A stretch of 64,000 nt of DNA from Lysinibacillus sp. FSL W8-0992 (GTDB lineage: Bacteria; Bacillota; Bacilli; Bacillales_A; Planococcaceae). Numbering within the stretch: position 1 is the stretch's first letter; every line of letters starts with the position of its first letter. The stretch is taken from the NCBI RefSeq assembly GCF_038008685.1, contig NZ_JBBOZQ010000001.1, positions 4,340,001-4,404,000 on the forward strand. The letters run 5' to 3'. Positions 26,499 through 38,015 of this stretch are shown in pieces. Made by a program: the position numbers and the translations under genes. The notes beneath the pieces were generated by a model, which worked only from the letters and a program-made list of their open reading frames with translations, was not told the origin of the DNA and searched no databases.

Positions 26499-27281
26499 CT
26501 ATAAGGCGTGTCCTGAACCGCCGTCTATATTAACAGCAGTACCTGTCACATAACTCGCTGCATCTGATACTAAAAAAGTAATGACATTGGCAGCTTCTTG
26601 TGTTTCCCCTACGCGGCCAAGTGGTATCGTTTGACCGACTTTTTGCGAATAGTCTTCCCAAGTTAACTCTGATGCTTCTTTTTTCCATAGCTTCTCAATT
26701 TGATCACTTCGAATTAAGCCAATACACACTGAATTCACACGGATATTATCTTTCCCTAAGTCCTTGCTCATCGCTTTCGTTAAAGCTAGTCCAGCTGCAC
26801 GGCTAACTGTTGTAGGAAGTGAACTTGCTGGTGGCGTTTTAGCCATAACTGCCGTTACATTAACAATTGCTCCACCGCCAACCTTTCGCATATGTGGAAC
26901 TGCATATTTGGAACAATTAATAGCACCAAATACTTTTAAGTCAATATCAGATTGCCACACTTCACTGCTAACCGTTTCAAATGGATGTGCTGACGCTGTA
27001 CCTGCATTATTAATAACAATATCAATACGCCCAAAATGCTCTATTGTACGCTCTATTAGTCTCTTACAATCTTTCTCCTTTGTGATATCCGTTGGAACAA
27101 ATAACACATCTTCGCCCGTTTCGTTTTTAATGCATCCAGCGGCCACTTGTAGCTGTTTTTCGCCACGTGCACTTATAACTACCTTCGCGCCTTCTTTCAC
27201 TAGCTGCATCGCCGTATAATAGCCTATACCTTTACTTGACCCAGTAATAATCGCCACTTTTCCTTTTAAGCCTAATTCCAT
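26499..27281 (-). CDS. Short-chain dehydrogenase/reductase family protein lacking the catalytic tetrad
   Basis: A 260-residue Rossmann protein with intact cofactor features: TGSSKGIG (residues 13-20) and NNAG (91-94), and the C-terminal SDAASYVTGTAVNIDGG. The active-site residues are missing. The Tyr and Lys of YxxxK are Thr157 and Arg161 (TTVSRAAGLALTK), the catalytic Ser position reads NVTAV, and the Asn position reads IDLKVFG. The fold is therefore certain, but ordinary oxidoreductase activity is not. Divergent SDRs of this sort are known in Bacillota. It has its own terminator and sits between lrgAB and pdhD. GGGGTGGGACGAA precedes the ATG. Confidence 0.8.
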   Translation of the reverse strand: MELGLKGKVAIITGSSKGIGYYTAMQLVKEGAKVVISARGEKQLQVAAGCIKNETGEDVLFVPTDITKEKDCKRLIERTIEHFGRIDIVINNAGTASAHPFETVSSEVWQSDIDLKVFGAINCSKYAVPHMRKVGGGAIVNVTAVMAKTPPASSLPTTVSRAAGLALTKAMSKDLGKDNIRVNSVCIGLIRSDQIEKLWKKEASELTWEDYSQKVGQTIPLGRVGETQEAANVITFLVSDAASYVTGTAVNIDGGSGHAL

Positions 27282-27352
27282 TTCGTCCCACCCCTATTTT
27301 TTCGAATAGTCATTCAATAGTTTTACTGTATCAAAATTAGTAGAATTATACA

Positions 27353-27388
27353 AAAAAACGACTATAAAGCGCATACGCTTTATAGTCG
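27353..27388 (-). terminator. pdh operon terminator
   Basis: CGACTATAAAGCG and CGCTTTATAGTCG form a perfect 13-bp stem (27359-27388), with a seven-T run on the minus strand. Confidence 0.9.
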
Positions 27389-27403
27389 TGTATCTGTGTT
27401 AAA

Positions 27404-28819
27404 TTATTTTTTTGCTACAATATGGATTGGGTTGCCTAGTAATACTTCAGCAGCTTCCATCGTAATTTCACCTAATGTTGGGTGAGCATGAATTGTTAAC
27501 GCGATATCTTCAGCAGTCATGCCGCCTTCGATTGCTAAGCCCATTTCAGCGATCATATCAGATGCACCTGCACCTACGATTTGAGCACCGATTAATAAGC
27601 CATCTTCTTTACGCGCAACTAGTTTCACAAAACCTTCTGTTTGGTTCAATGCAAGAGCACGACCATTTGCTGCGAATGGGAATTTTGCTGCAGTATATTC
27701 AATACCTTCAGCTTTAGCTTGATCTTCGTTATAGCCCACTGTCGCCATTTCTGGATCAGTGAAGCATACAGCAGGAACAGCTAAATAATCTACGATTGAT
27801 TTCTCGCCAGCGATTGCTTCAGCAGCAACTTTACCTTCATAAGAAGCTTTATGTGCAAGCTGTGGACCCGCTACGATGTCACCAATTGCATAGATGTTTG
27901 GAATGTTTGTACGGCATTGTTTGTCAACATTAATTAGACCACGTTCGCCGAATTCAATTCCAACACCTTCAAGACCCATTTCATCTGTATTTGGACGACG
28001 ACCAACAGTTACTAATACGTAATCAGCTTCGACTTTTTTCTCTTCTCCGCCAACTTCATATGTTACAACTACGCCGTTTTCTGTTTCTTCAACGCCTTTT
28101 GCAGATGCGTTTACTTCAATTTCAACGCCTTTCTTTTTAAGGCCTTTTTTCACGATTTGTGTCATTTGTTTTTCGAAACCAGCTAAAATGTCTTTGCCGC
28201 CTTCGATAATTGTTACTTGTGAACCTAGGTTTGCATAAGCTGAGCCTAGTTCTGTTCCGATGTAGCCTCCGCCGATAACAACTAATTTACCAGGTACTTC
28301 TTGTAAAGAAAGTGCGCCAGTAGAGTTTAGGACACGATCAGAGAATTTAAAAGTTGGAATTTCAACTGGACGAGAACCTGTTGCGATAATCACATTGTTA
28401 AATGTGTAAGTTTGAGCAGATTCACCATTGATGATACGCACTGAATTAGCGTCAACGAAATATGCTTCACCTTGTACAATTTCAACTTTATTACCTTTAA
28501 GTAAGCCTTCAACACCGCCAGTTAATTTTTTAACAACGCTGTCTTTAAAAGCTTGTGCTTTTGAAAAGTCTAGTTTCACATCAGAAGCGATGATACCCAT
28601 GTCATCTGAATGTTTAGCATGCTCAAAGCGGTGACCAACTGAAATTAACGCTTTTGATGGAATACAACCTACGTTTAAGCACACACCACCAAGTACATTT
28701 TTTTCAACGATTGTTACTTTTTGGCCAGTTTGAGCTGCACGAATTGCTGCTACATATCCTCCAGGACCTGAACCAATGACAAGAGTATCTGTTTCGATTG
28801 GGAAATCTCCTACTACCAT
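27404..28819 (-). CDS. pdhD: Dihydrolipoamide dehydrogenase (PDH complex E3)
   Basis: Flavoprotein that reoxidises dihydrolipoyl groups of E2 with NAD. The 471 residues have the FAD motif [12 protein letters not shown], the redox disulfide GGVCLNVGC (Cys47 and Cys52), a second nucleotide-binding motif [10 protein letters not shown], and the C-terminal IHAHPTLGE with the active-site His-Glu pair. It is the last gene of pdhABCD, four bases after pdhC, with GGAGGCG before its ATG. It probably also serves other 2-oxoacid dehydrogenases. Confidence 0.98.
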   Translation of the reverse strand: MVVGDFPIETDTLVIGSGPGGYVAAIRAAQTGQKVTIVEKNVLGGVCLNVGCIPSKALISVGHRFEHAKHSDDMGIIASDVKLDFSKAQAFKDSVVKKLTGGVEGLLKGNKVEIVQGEAYFVDANSVRIINGESAQTYTFNNVIIATGSRPVEIPTFKFSDRVLNSTGALSLQEVPGKLVVIGGGYIGTELGSAYANLGSQVTIIEGGKDILAGFEKQMTQIVKKGLKKKGVEIEVNASAKGVEETENGVVVTYEVGGEEKKVEADYVLVTVGRRPNTDEMGLEGVGIEFGERGLINVDKQCRTNIPNIYAIGDIVAGPQLAHKASYEGKVAAEAIAGEKSIVDYLAVPAVCFTDPEMATVGYNEDQAKAEGIEYTAAKFPFAANGRALALNQTEGFVKLVARKEDGLLIGAQIVGAGASDMIAEMGLAIEGGMTAEDIALTIHAHPTLGEITMEAAEVLLGNPIHIVAKK

Positions 28820-28823
28820 TTTG

Positions 28824-30176
28824 TTACGCCTCCATTAATAATAATTCTGGCTCACTTAACAAACGCTTTAAGTGATTTAAAGCATTTTGCGCAGTGGCTC
28901 CATCGATCATGCGATGATCAAAGCTCAATGATAATGCTAACACAGGTGCAGCTACAATTTCACCATTTTTTATTACAGGTTTTTCTGCAATTCGACCAAT
29001 ACCTAAAATAGCTACTTCAGGGTGGTTAATTACTGGAGTAAACCATTGACCACCTGCAGAACCGATATTCGTAATAGACATTGATGCACCTTTCATTTCA
29101 TGTGGTGCAAGTTTACCATCACGTGCTTTTGTTGCTAAGTCATTAATTTCATTTGAAACCGCAAATACCGATTTGCGATCAGCATGCTTAATAACTGGAA
29201 CTAGCAAGCCTTTTTCAGTATCCGCCGCAATACCAATATTGTAGTAATGCTTTTGAACGATTTCTTGTGTTGCATCATCTAATGAGCGGTTAAATTCTGG
29301 GAATTCACGTAAAGTTGAAATAAGTGCTTTCACTACGTATGGTAAATACGTCAATTTCACACCTTTTTCAGCTGCGATATCTTTGAATTTTTTGCGATGT
29401 GCTACAAGAGCTGTTACATCAACTTCATCCATTAGTGTAACGTGTGGTGCAGTTTGTTTTGAATGCACCATTGCTTTAGCAATTGCTTTACGAATGCCAG
29501 ACATTTTTTCACGTGTTTCTGGGAAGTCGCCTTCAAGAACAACAGGTGCAGCTGGTGCAGTTTCTTGTTGAGCAACTGCTTCCTCATTTGCAACTGGAGC
29601 TTCAGCTTCTTCAGACTGTACTGCTCCACCACCATTTAAGAAATTCTCAATATCTTCTTTTAAAATACGACCATTTTTGCCAGTACCCGATACTTCATGA
29701 ATATTAACATCATTGTCTCGAGCAAATTTGCGAACTGAAGGCATAGCGATGATGCGTTTCGTACTATCAGTTGTTTCTTGCTTTACTGCTACCTCCGCTG
29801 TTGCTGAAGCTTTTGGAGCTTCTTCCTTAGCAGCAGGCGCTTTTGCTACATCTTGACCAGCTTCAGCAGTTGACTGCACTTGTGCCTCTGTCTTCGCTTC
29901 CGCATGATCGTCACCTTTTAGCTTCAAATCTTCATAACCAGGAGCATCTAAACGAATTAATACATCGCCAACAACAGCAACTGTACCTTCTGCTACTAAT
30001 ATTTCCTCTACTTTGCCTTCAACAGGTGAAGGAATTTCTACGACTGCTTTATCATTTTGTACTTCACAAAGGATATCGTCTTCTTTTACTGTATCCCCAG
30101 CTTTAACGAACCATTTTACAATTTCGCCTTCGTGAATACCCTCGCCAATATCCGGTAATCTGAATTCAAATGCCAT
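28824..30176 (-). CDS. pdhC: Dihydrolipoamide acetyltransferase (PDH complex E2)
   Basis: Core of the pyruvate dehydrogenase complex, transferring acetyl to CoA. The 450 residues contain one lipoyl domain (1-80, lipoyl Lys43 in VQNDKAVVE), an Ala/Glu/Pro-rich linker, a peripheral subunit-binding domain (about 134-170, [10 protein letters not shown]...[12 protein letters not shown]), a second linker, and the catalytic domain ending in [13 protein letters not shown] chose ATG 30176 ([13 protein letters not shown]) behind AAAGGATGGG; the frame extends 11 codons further upstream. In synteny and order it matches B. subtilis pdhC. Confidence 0.97.
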   Translation of the reverse strand: MAFEFRLPDIGEGIHEGEIVKWFVKAGDTVKEDDILCEVQNDKAVVEIPSPVEGKVEEILVAEGTVAVVGDVLIRLDAPGYEDLKLKGDDHAEAKTEAQVQSTAEAGQDVAKAPAAKEEAPKASATAEVAVKQETTDSTKRIIAMPSVRKFARDNDVNIHEVSGTGKNGRILKEDIENFLNGGGAVQSEEAEAPVANEEAVAQQETAPAAPVVLEGDFPETREKMSGIRKAIAKAMVHSKQTAPHVTLMDEVDVTALVAHRKKFKDIAAEKGVKLTYLPYVVKALISTLREFPEFNRSLDDATQEIVQKHYYNIGIAADTEKGLLVPVIKHADRKSVFAVSNEINDLATKARDGKLAPHEMKGASMSITNIGSAGGQWFTPVINHPEVAILGIGRIAEKPVIKNGEIVAAPVLALSLSFDHRMIDGATAQNALNHLKRLLSEPELLLMEA

Positions 30177-30223
30177 GTGTACCCATCCTTTCTCTTTGCT
30201 CTTCTTCAAATATGCAAGTTACA

Positions 30224-31201
30224 TTAGAATGTTAAAACTTTTTTCGCTGTTTCCATTACATCTTTAAAATTCGGTAACCAAACACCTTCAGCTTGTGGGA
30301 ATGGGTACACTGTATCCGGTGCTGCTACACGAAGAACAGGAGCTTCTAAGCTCAAAATTGCACGTTCTGTAATTTCAGCGACAACATTCGCAGCAATACC
30401 TGCTTGTTTTTGTGCCTCTTGAACAACGATTGCTCGGCCTGTTTTCTCAACTGACGCAATGATTGTTTCAATATCAATTGGTTGAATTGTACGTAAATCA
30501 ATAACTTCTACAGAATGTCCTTCTTTTTCTAGTTCTTCTGCAGCCTTTAAGCTTTCGTGTACCATTAAGCCATATGCAACAATTGTTAAATCTTTACCTT
30601 CACGTTTTACATCAGCCTTACCTAGTGGAATTTCGTATGCTTCCTCAGGTACTTCTTCACGGAATGAGCGATATAATTTTAAATGCTCTAAGAAAATAAC
30701 TGGATTATCATTTCGAATAGAAGAAATAAGTAAACCTTTAGCATCGTAAGGTGTTGATGGTACAACTACTGTTAAACCTGGTTGAGCTGTCATTAAACTC
30801 TCTAAGCTGTCAGAGTGCATTTCTGGTGTATGCACACCGCCGCCGAATGGAGAACGAATTGTTACAGGTGCATTATACACACCACCGCTACGGTAGCTTA
30901 AACGTGCTAATTGCCCACTGATAGAATCCATTACTTCATATACGAAACCGAAAAATTGAATTTCTGGAACTGGACGGAAACCTTGAAGAGAAAGACCGAT
31001 CGCTAACCCACCGATACCTGACTCTGCTAATGGTGTATCAAATACACGGTCAACACCAAATTCTTTTTGTAGGCCTTCAGTTGCTCGGAAAACCCCACCG
31101 TTGACGCCTATATCTTCTCCGAATAAAAGAACATTTTCATCATTCTTTAATTCTGTGCGAAGAGCATCTGTAATTGCTTGAATCATCGTCATTTGTGCCA
31201 T
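30224..31201 (-). CDS. pdhB: Pyruvate dehydrogenase E1 beta subunit
   Basis: 325-residue beta chain of the TPP-dependent E1. It opens [18 protein letters not shown] and has [35 protein letters not shown] and the C-terminal [12 protein letters not shown] region typical of E1 beta. Three bases separate it from pdhA and 47 from pdhC, within the operon. Confidence 0.97.
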   Translation of the reverse strand: MAQMTMIQAITDALRTELKNDENVLLFGEDIGVNGGVFRATEGLQKEFGVDRVFDTPLAESGIGGLAIGLSLQGFRPVPEIQFFGFVYEVMDSISGQLARLSYRSGGVYNAPVTIRSPFGGGVHTPEMHSDSLESLMTAQPGLTVVVPSTPYDAKGLLISSIRNDNPVIFLEHLKLYRSFREEVPEEAYEIPLGKADVKREGKDLTIVAYGLMVHESLKAAEELEKEGHSVEVIDLRTIQPIDIETIIASVEKTGRAIVVQEAQKQAGIAANVVAEITERAILSLEAPVLRVAAPDTVYPFPQAEGVWLPNFKDVMETAKKVLTF

Positions 31202-31204
31202 AGG

Positions 31205-32715
<1,511 letters not shown>

Positions 32716-33273
32716 ATGATTTTAATGGATGATATTATTCGCGAAGGCCATCCGACTCTCCGCACAAAAACAGAGGAAGTTCTATTCCCTTTAACTGATG
32801 AAATAAAACAGCTTGCTACAGATATGCTTCAATTTTTAATTAACAGCCAAGATCCTGAAATAGCTGATAAGTATGATTTGCGTAGTGGCATCGGTTTAGC
32901 TGCTAATCAAGTAAACAGCCTACATCGAATGTTCGCTCTTCATTTGAAAGACGAAAACGGCGAACAACTTAGCTTTGTTGCTATCAATCCTAAAATTGTT
33001 AGCCACTCTGTTGAAAATACCTACCTGCCAACGGGCGAAGGCTGCTTATCTGTTGATCGTAATGTACCTGGTTACGTGCCTCGTCATGCACGCATTACAG
33101 TGAAATTTAAAACAATCGACGGTGAAGAGAAAAAAATGCGCCTATCAGGCTTACCAGCTATTGCATTCCAGCACGAATTAGACCATTTAAATGGCGTCAT
33201 GTTTTATGATCGTATCAATGAAAAAAATCCGTTTGCTGAAATTCCAAACGCTGTACCGTACGAACGCGACTAA
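32716..33273 (+). CDS. def: Peptide deformylase
   Basis: Fe/Zn hydrolase that removes the formyl group from nascent N-terminal fMet. The 185-residue length is that of type II deformylases of Gram-positives. All three motifs are present: GIGLAANQ (58-65), EGCLSVD (metal Cys110) and QHELDHLNG (His153, Glu154, His157). It starts MILMDDIIREGHPTLR, close to B. subtilis DefB, with GAAAGGAAG upstream. It is divergent from pdhA as expected; the ykyA gene of B. subtilis is absent. Confidence 0.97.
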   Translation: MILMDDIIREGHPTLRTKTEEVLFPLTDEIKQLATDMLQFLINSQDPEIADKYDLRSGIGLAANQVNSLHRMFALHLKDENGEQLSFVAINPKIVSHSVENTYLPTGEGCLSVDRNVPGYVPRHARITVKFKTIDGEEKKMRLSGLPAIAFQHELDHLNGVMFYDRINEKNPFAEIPNAVPYERD

Positions 33274-33292
33274 GACAAGCTAGTGGCTATTG

Positions 33293-33422
33293 GTTGATGT
33301 CCGCTACGGCGGACGCTTTCCGCGGGCACACCGTAAGCCGCAACCCTCGCTAACGCGCGGGATTGTTGCGTCTTACATTGTGTGCTGTTCCCGCAGGAGT
33401 CGCCGCCTCCGCTACCATCAAC
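33293..33422. repeat. GC-rich hairpin repeat, copy E3 (longest)
   Basis: A 130-bp element bounded by GTTGAT and ATCAAC. Nested arms are visible: TCCGCTACGGCGG with CCGCCTCCGCTACC, GCGGGCACAC with GTGTGCTGTTCCCGC, and GTAAGCCGCAAC with GTTGCGTCTTAC, around a GCGCGG core. It fills most of the gap between the convergent def and phnX genes. Confidence 0.85.
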
Positions 33423-33452
33423 TATTGCTCTCTGCAAAGTTTTATTTATTGC

Positions 33453-33492
33453 AAAAAGTGTTAGATTGATGACAGTCAATCTAACACTTTTT
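33453..33492. terminator. Bidirectional terminator of def and phnX
   Basis: AAAAAGTGTTAGATTG and its perfect 16-bp complement around an eight-base loop; T runs on both strands. Confidence 0.85.
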
Positions 33493-33510
33493 CGCTTTAA
33501 GAGCTTTATT

Positions 33511-34299
33511 TTAAACTAATCGTGCATTAATTGTTTCAATTAGTGCAGGCAGTTCTTGCATTGTTTGAATGGTATAATGCGCACCTGCTTGTTCAAAAAC
33601 AGCTTTTGTTCTTTCGATAGCATCCGCTCGCTCTTCAGCAGATAAACGCATAAACTCCTGTTCTGTTAAACCCATTTCTGAACTACCGATGATGACACCT
33701 ACAGCCCAAACCCCTGCATTTAATGCCTCTTGCATATCCGAAGTAGTATCCCCTACTTTTACTACTTTTTTCGTTGCTTGAATGCCAAGTTCCTCGATAT
33801 TTCTAAAAATCATATAAGGATACGGACGCCCTTTATCTCCTACATCAGTTGGTGTCACTAAATAATCAGGCTTATATCCTTTTTCCGCAGCGTGATGCGT
33901 CACTACTTCCATCATTGATTTCGTATAGCCTGTTGTAGAGCCGATACTTATGCCTGCCTGTTTTAAATGATTAACCGTTTCTATTACATGTGGGATTGGA
34001 TCGGTGTACATAGCTAGTGATTCCATTAACTTCGTTTCAAACTGTGAATATAACGCTTGTACATCTTGTTCTGTATATGCTCGTCCATACACTTGTTCCC
34101 AAGCCTCACTTATTCTAGTCATTTCAAGCATTGTTCGAATATGATCAATTTTTAACATTCCCATAGGTTTACGCGCTTCTTCCAGCGTCACCGTTACACC
34201 TGCATCTTCAAAAATTGTAAGAAATACATTTACTGGAGCAAAACATCCGAAGTCAACCGCCGTACCTGCCCAATCTAAAATTACCGCTTCAATTTTCAT
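33511..34299 (-). CDS. phnX: Phosphonoacetaldehyde hydrolase (phosphonatase)
   Basis: HAD-superfamily enzyme that cleaves the C-P bond of phosphonoacetaldehyde to acetaldehyde and phosphate through a Schiff base. The 262 residues begin MKIEAVILDWAGTAVDFG with the nucleophile Asp9, and the cap has GMLKIDHIR with the Schiff-base Lys50, which separates phosphonatases from other HAD proteins. KVGDTTSDMQEALNAG supplies the Mg-binding acids. It overlaps the end of phnW by 11 bases and completes the PhnW-PhnX route of 2-aminoethylphosphonate use. Confidence 0.96.
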   Translation of the reverse strand: MKIEAVILDWAGTAVDFGCFAPVNVFLTIFEDAGVTVTLEEARKPMGMLKIDHIRTMLEMTRISEAWEQVYGRAYTEQDVQALYSQFETKLMESLAMYTDPIPHVIETVNHLKQAGISIGSTTGYTKSMMEVVTHHAAEKGYKPDYLVTPTDVGDKGRPYPYMIFRNIEELGIQATKKVVKVGDTTSDMQEALNAGVWAVGVIIGSSEMGLTEQEFMRLSAEERADAIERTKAVFEQAGAHYTIQTMQELPALIETINARLV

Positions 34300-35389
34300 T
34301 ATTTTTCACCGCCATATAGTTTTCAATAACATTGCATAATGTATTAATATCTTCCTCGTGAACATCCCCTATATTCCCAATTCGGAATGTATCGAATTCA
34401 GTTAATTTCCCTGGATAAATAACAAAGCCAGCTTTTTTCATCTCATGATAGAAATGATCGAAAGAAAATGCTTCATATGGATATAAAAACGTTGTAATAA
34501 TAGGTGATTGAACTTCCTCAGAAATATAAGCCTTAAATCCACATTGCGACAATCTTTCACGCAGCATTAGATTGTTTTTAGCATAGCGTTTGTAGCGCGC
34601 CTCAATTCCACCTTCTTCAGCTAGTTCCTCAAGTGCCTTGGCAAAAGCTGCTACAACATGTGTCGGTGATGTAAAACGCCATTTCCCATCTACTTTCATC
34701 ACTTCCCATTGATTGTATAAATCCAATGCAACGCTTTTGGCCGTTCCTTTACATTTTTCTAACGCTTCAATTTTCGCGATGACAAAACCAAAACCAGGAA
34801 CGCCTTGAATACATTTGTTAGCACTACTAATTAAAAAGTCAATTTGACCGTTTGACAAATCCATCGGCACACCACCAAAGCTACTCATCGCATCTACAAT
34901 AAATGTTTTATTGAACGAATGAACGACTTCTCCTATTTCATCAATGGGATTTAATATCCCTGTTGTCGTCTCACAATGTACAACAGCGACATGTGTAATA
35001 GCAGCATCATTTTCTAGTATATTTCGCACCTCTAACGGTGATGGTTGTTCATTATACGGGACACTATAAACGATATGCTGTAACTGAAGTACTTTCGCCA
35101 TTTCGACTATCCGTTCCCCATAAGCACCATTTGTTAAAATAAGAACTTTATCTGCATCACCGATAGTAGTTGTTAGTACAGACTCAACAACGAAGCTACC
35201 ACTTCCTTGCATTAGTACTGCTGAATAATTTGTTTCATCTACTTGCGCTAGTTCTACTAACTTTTTACGTATTGTTTGTGTAACTTGCTTATAGTCGTCA
35301 TCCCATGTACAGCGATCCATTAGCATCTCCTTTTTTACTGCATCTGTTGTTGTTAATGGACCTGGTGTTAATAATTTGTAGTTATTCAT
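34289..35389 (-). CDS. phnW: 2-Aminoethylphosphonate-pyruvate transaminase
   Basis: PLP enzyme converting 2-aminoethylphosphonate and pyruvate to phosphonoacetaldehyde and alanine. The 366-residue protein opens MNNYKLLTPGPLTTTDAVKK and has MQGSGSFVVES, FIVDAMSSFGG (Asp166 to PLP nitrogen) and ISSANKCIQGVPGFGFV with the PLP Lys192. It lies 14 bp downstream of the binding-protein gene in the phn operon. Confidence 0.96.
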   Translation of the reverse strand: MNNYKLLTPGPLTTTDAVKKEMLMDRCTWDDDYKQVTQTIRKKLVELAQVDETNYSAVLMQGSGSFVVESVLTTTIGDADKVLILTNGAYGERIVEMAKVLQLQHIVYSVPYNEQPSPLEVRNILENDAAITHVAVVHCETTTGILNPIDEIGEVVHSFNKTFIVDAMSSFGGVPMDLSNGQIDFLISSANKCIQGVPGFGFVIAKIEALEKCKGTAKSVALDLYNQWEVMKVDGKWRFTSPTHVVAAFAKALEELAEEGGIEARYKRYAKNNLMLRERLSQCGFKAYISEEVQSPIITTFLYPYEAFSFDHFYHEMKKAGFVIYPGKLTEFDTFRIGNIGDVHEEDINTLCNVIENYMAVKNNEN

Positions 35390-35403
35390 GTCGTTATGCC
35401 CCT

Positions 35404-36390
35404 TTATTGTTGTGCTTCTTTAAAGAATGCTTGATGTTTTTCTAATAAATCGACAGTTAAAGTTGTATCCCACTTTTTCAAATACTGTGGTACATATTCA
35501 TCATCTACTTGCTCACCTTCGTAAAGCGCTACCGGGTATTGTTTCAACAAATCTGCTCGTGCCTCTGTCGCTATTACCTTTGCCATTTCAATTGCCAACG
35601 CTTCATCGCCCTCTTTATCTACAACAGCAACAGATTCTGTTAACGTAAAGTTGCCTTCAGTAGGGTCAATATAATCAATTGGTAAGCCTTCATTTTTTGC
35701 ATCAATTGCTTGAATCCGTAACCCAAACCCAGCTGCCACTTCACCTGTTTTTACCTTCTTAATAGGACCAGAGCCAGAGCTTTCAATATGAGGACCTGCG
35801 TTTTTAATTAAATCCGCTAATACTTGTTTCCCTTCTTTTTCTCCGTATTCATTCATAATCGCTTGTACTAATAACCAACCTGTAGATGAGTCTAGAATAT
35901 TAGGAAATGAAACTAAATCTTTAAATTCAGGGTTCGTTAAATCCTTTATTGTTTTCGGGACAGGTAGTCCTTTTTGTGCCAATAAATCTGTATTAATAAA
36001 AATTGATCCTACATTCCCTAAAATCGGAAGTGCATAGGTTGATCCACCATCCTTTGGCTTTAAGTCAGAGGGTAGGTCAACAAACATGGATTTAGATGTT
36101 TGAGCACTTTCTATAAAATACGAAGCCATCGTTACAACATCCGCTTCAATATCAGTACCTTCTGCCATCATTTTTCCACCTAATTCAGATGTCCCAAAAG
36201 ATTGGATGATATACTTGCCTTCATAGCCTTCCTTATCTAATGTCGCTTGCATTACCTCAATTGCTTCATCATCTGCATTCGAATAAATGATTACTTGTTT
36301 GTTTGCATCAGCCTCTGCACTACCACATGCAGCTAATACAATTGCAGAACTAACAGTACCTAACATCATGATTGTTGACTTTTTCATCAT
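35404..36390 (-). CDS. 2-Aminoethylphosphonate-binding lipoprotein
   Basis: Extracellular binding protein of the AEP importer (PhnS- or AepX-like; iron/polyamine-type fold). The signal peptide MMKKSTIMMLGTVSSAIV ends in LAACGS with the lipobox Cys22. The mature part begins KQVIIYSNADDEAIEVMQ. Its start overlaps the permease stop (ATGA), with AAGGAGATGG upstream. The substrate is inferred from phnW-phnX in the same operon. Confidence 0.88.
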   Translation of the reverse strand: MMKKSTIMMLGTVSSAIVLAACGSAEADANKQVIIYSNADDEAIEVMQATLDKEGYEGKYIIQSFGTSELGGKMMAEGTDIEADVVTMASYFIESAQTSKSMFVDLPSDLKPKDGGSTYALPILGNVGSIFINTDLLAQKGLPVPKTIKDLTNPEFKDLVSFPNILDSSTGWLLVQAIMNEYGEKEGKQVLADLIKNAGPHIESSGSGPIKKVKTGEVAAGFGLRIQAIDAKNEGLPIDYIDPTEGNFTLTESVAVVDKEGDEALAIEMAKVIATEARADLLKQYPVALYEGEQVDDEYVPQYLKKWDTTLTVDLLEKHQAFFKEAQQ

Positions 36391-38015
36391 TCCATCTCCT
36401 TAACCTTTTCTTTAGTTGTTGTTATATAATCACAACCTAATTTCACAATGAGGTTTGTGCATAAAATAAAAATGGAGAGAACAAAAATATCTGTATACTT
36501 CGCAAAATGCTGAAGTTCTTTTATGCGCGTGGAGACAAGCATTGTTTTCGTACTGACAAGGAAAATTACCCCACTAACAGTCACCATGGCATTTAAAAAA
36601 TAGTAGCTAAACATTTGAAAAATAGTAGGACGGATATTTGGTAAAATAACGCGTACCACTGTTTGAATCCAGGAGTCTTTTAGCAATTCCCCCGTTACTT
36701 CCCATGTAGGGTCCATTTTTTGCAAAGAGTTTTTCGCCATCAAATACGGTGTTGTAAAAAAATGAACGACAGTATAGGCAATAATAATGAAGAAGGTCCC
36801 CTTTAACGAACTTCCATTAAAGAAAAATAAATAAGAAAGACCAAGAACCATCCCAGGCACGGTGTTCGTAACCATTGACATAATATCTATCGTTTTCCTG
36901 CCTTTCAGTGGCGTTCTGACGTTTAGAAGCGCTGAGACAAATGCTATACAAACACCTAAAACGGCTGTAAAGAAAGCAACGATGAGTGAATTCAAATAAA
37001 CTCTAGTTAAGTTTTTTTCTGCTAAAACATTTCGTATATGTTCCAATGTGAAGCTAAAGTCATATGGATACCCTTTTGTAAATGGCACGATGAACATTGT
37101 CGAGAAGATGATAAAAATCGAACTCACACATAGTAATGAAAGCACTGTAAATGTACTATCGCGCAGACGATGTACTACTAGCTCACTTTGACTAGCATGC
37201 TTGTATTGAAAATTAAATCGATCTAGCAAACTTAGTATCACGATCCCAAGTACAGCAGGCACAAGCATCAATACAGAAATTACCGATCCTTGCTCAAATC
37301 GCACGATAGAGCCAAGCATTGCTTGATAAAGCTCTGTAGCGATCACTTTATAACTTCCACCTACCGACGCTGGTATTCCAAAGTCGGTAAAGCTTAAAAT
37401 AAACGTTAATATAAAAGCTCCACCAATTGTTCCTAGCATTGGACGAAGTACGGTATGGTAAAATCGACGTGACGGTCTATCATGCATCAGCATGGAAACG
37501 AGCAAAAACCGTTTATCAATGTATTGCATCGAATTTTGCATTAAAATAAAGGCAACAGGTAATGTGTAAAGTACATATCCAATTAACAATCCATTAAATC
37601 CATAAATAGTCACTATAGGCTGACCTACTAATTTTGTAATAATGCCTTGATTGCCAAATGTATAAATCAGTACAAAACCATAGGTGATTGTCGGCAACAA
37701 CATCGGCAATGTTATTCCTACATGCACAAGTTTTTTTACATGCCGATTCATCATCGTAAAATGTAATGCATAAGCCAATGCAAACGCTAAACAAGTCGTG
37801 ATAATAGCAGCTACAAATGACACTTGAAAACTATTGAGAAACGCTTCACGAATTTCAACACTCTGTAATGCTTCTACATAGTTTTGTAACGTTATGCTAT
37901 TGCCTTTTTTCAAGGACTGCCAAAACATATAAAGCAAAGGCACAATTAAAAAGAAGAGAAAAAAGAAGGCAACAGGGATAAACAAAATTTTCACCATTTT
38001 ATTAGTTTTAAGCAT
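36387..38015 (-). CDS. Fused two-domain ABC permease of the AEP importer
   Basis: A 542-residue protein with about 12 hydrophobic helices in two halves, each a binding-protein-dependent permease domain. The first half has LPMLLPTITYGFVLIY and the loop HDRPSRRFYHTVLRPMLG; the second has FVSALLNVRTPLKG, VTNTVPGMVLGLSYL and LLKDSWIQTVVRVILPNI. This is the layout of PhnU plus PhnV in one chain, like FbpB-type permeases. I start it at ATG 38015, six bases after TTGGAG, overlapping the ATPase stop by eight bases; a TTG at 38027 is in frame upstream. Confidence 0.9.
   Translation of the reverse strand: MLKTNKMVKILFIPVAFFFLFFLIVPLLYMFWQSLKKGNSITLQNYVEALQSVEIREAFLNSFQVSFVAAIITTCLAFALAYALHFTMMNRHVKKLVHVGITLPMLLPTITYGFVLIYTFGNQGIITKLVGQPIVTIYGFNGLLIGYVLYTLPVAFILMQNSMQYIDKRFLLVSMLMHDRPSRRFYHTVLRPMLGTIGGAFILTFILSFTDFGIPASVGGSYKVIATELYQAMLGSIVRFEQGSVISVLMLVPAVLGIVILSLLDRFNFQYKHASQSELVVHRLRDSTFTVLSLLCVSSIFIIFSTMFIVPFTKGYPYDFSFTLEHIRNVLAEKNLTRVYLNSLIVAFFTAVLGVCIAFVSALLNVRTPLKGRKTIDIMSMVTNTVPGMVLGLSYLFFFNGSSLKGTFFIIIAYTVVHFFTTPYLMAKNSLQKMDPTWEVTGELLKDSWIQTVVRVILPNIRPTIFQMFSYYFLNAMVTVSGVIFLVSTKTMLVSTRIKELQHFAKYTDIFVLSIFILCTNLIVKLGCDYITTTKEKVKEME

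Noticed and set aside
33270-33479. 69-codon minus-strand ORF after def
   Set aside because: Lies wholly in hairpin repeat E3 and adjacent terminator sequence.
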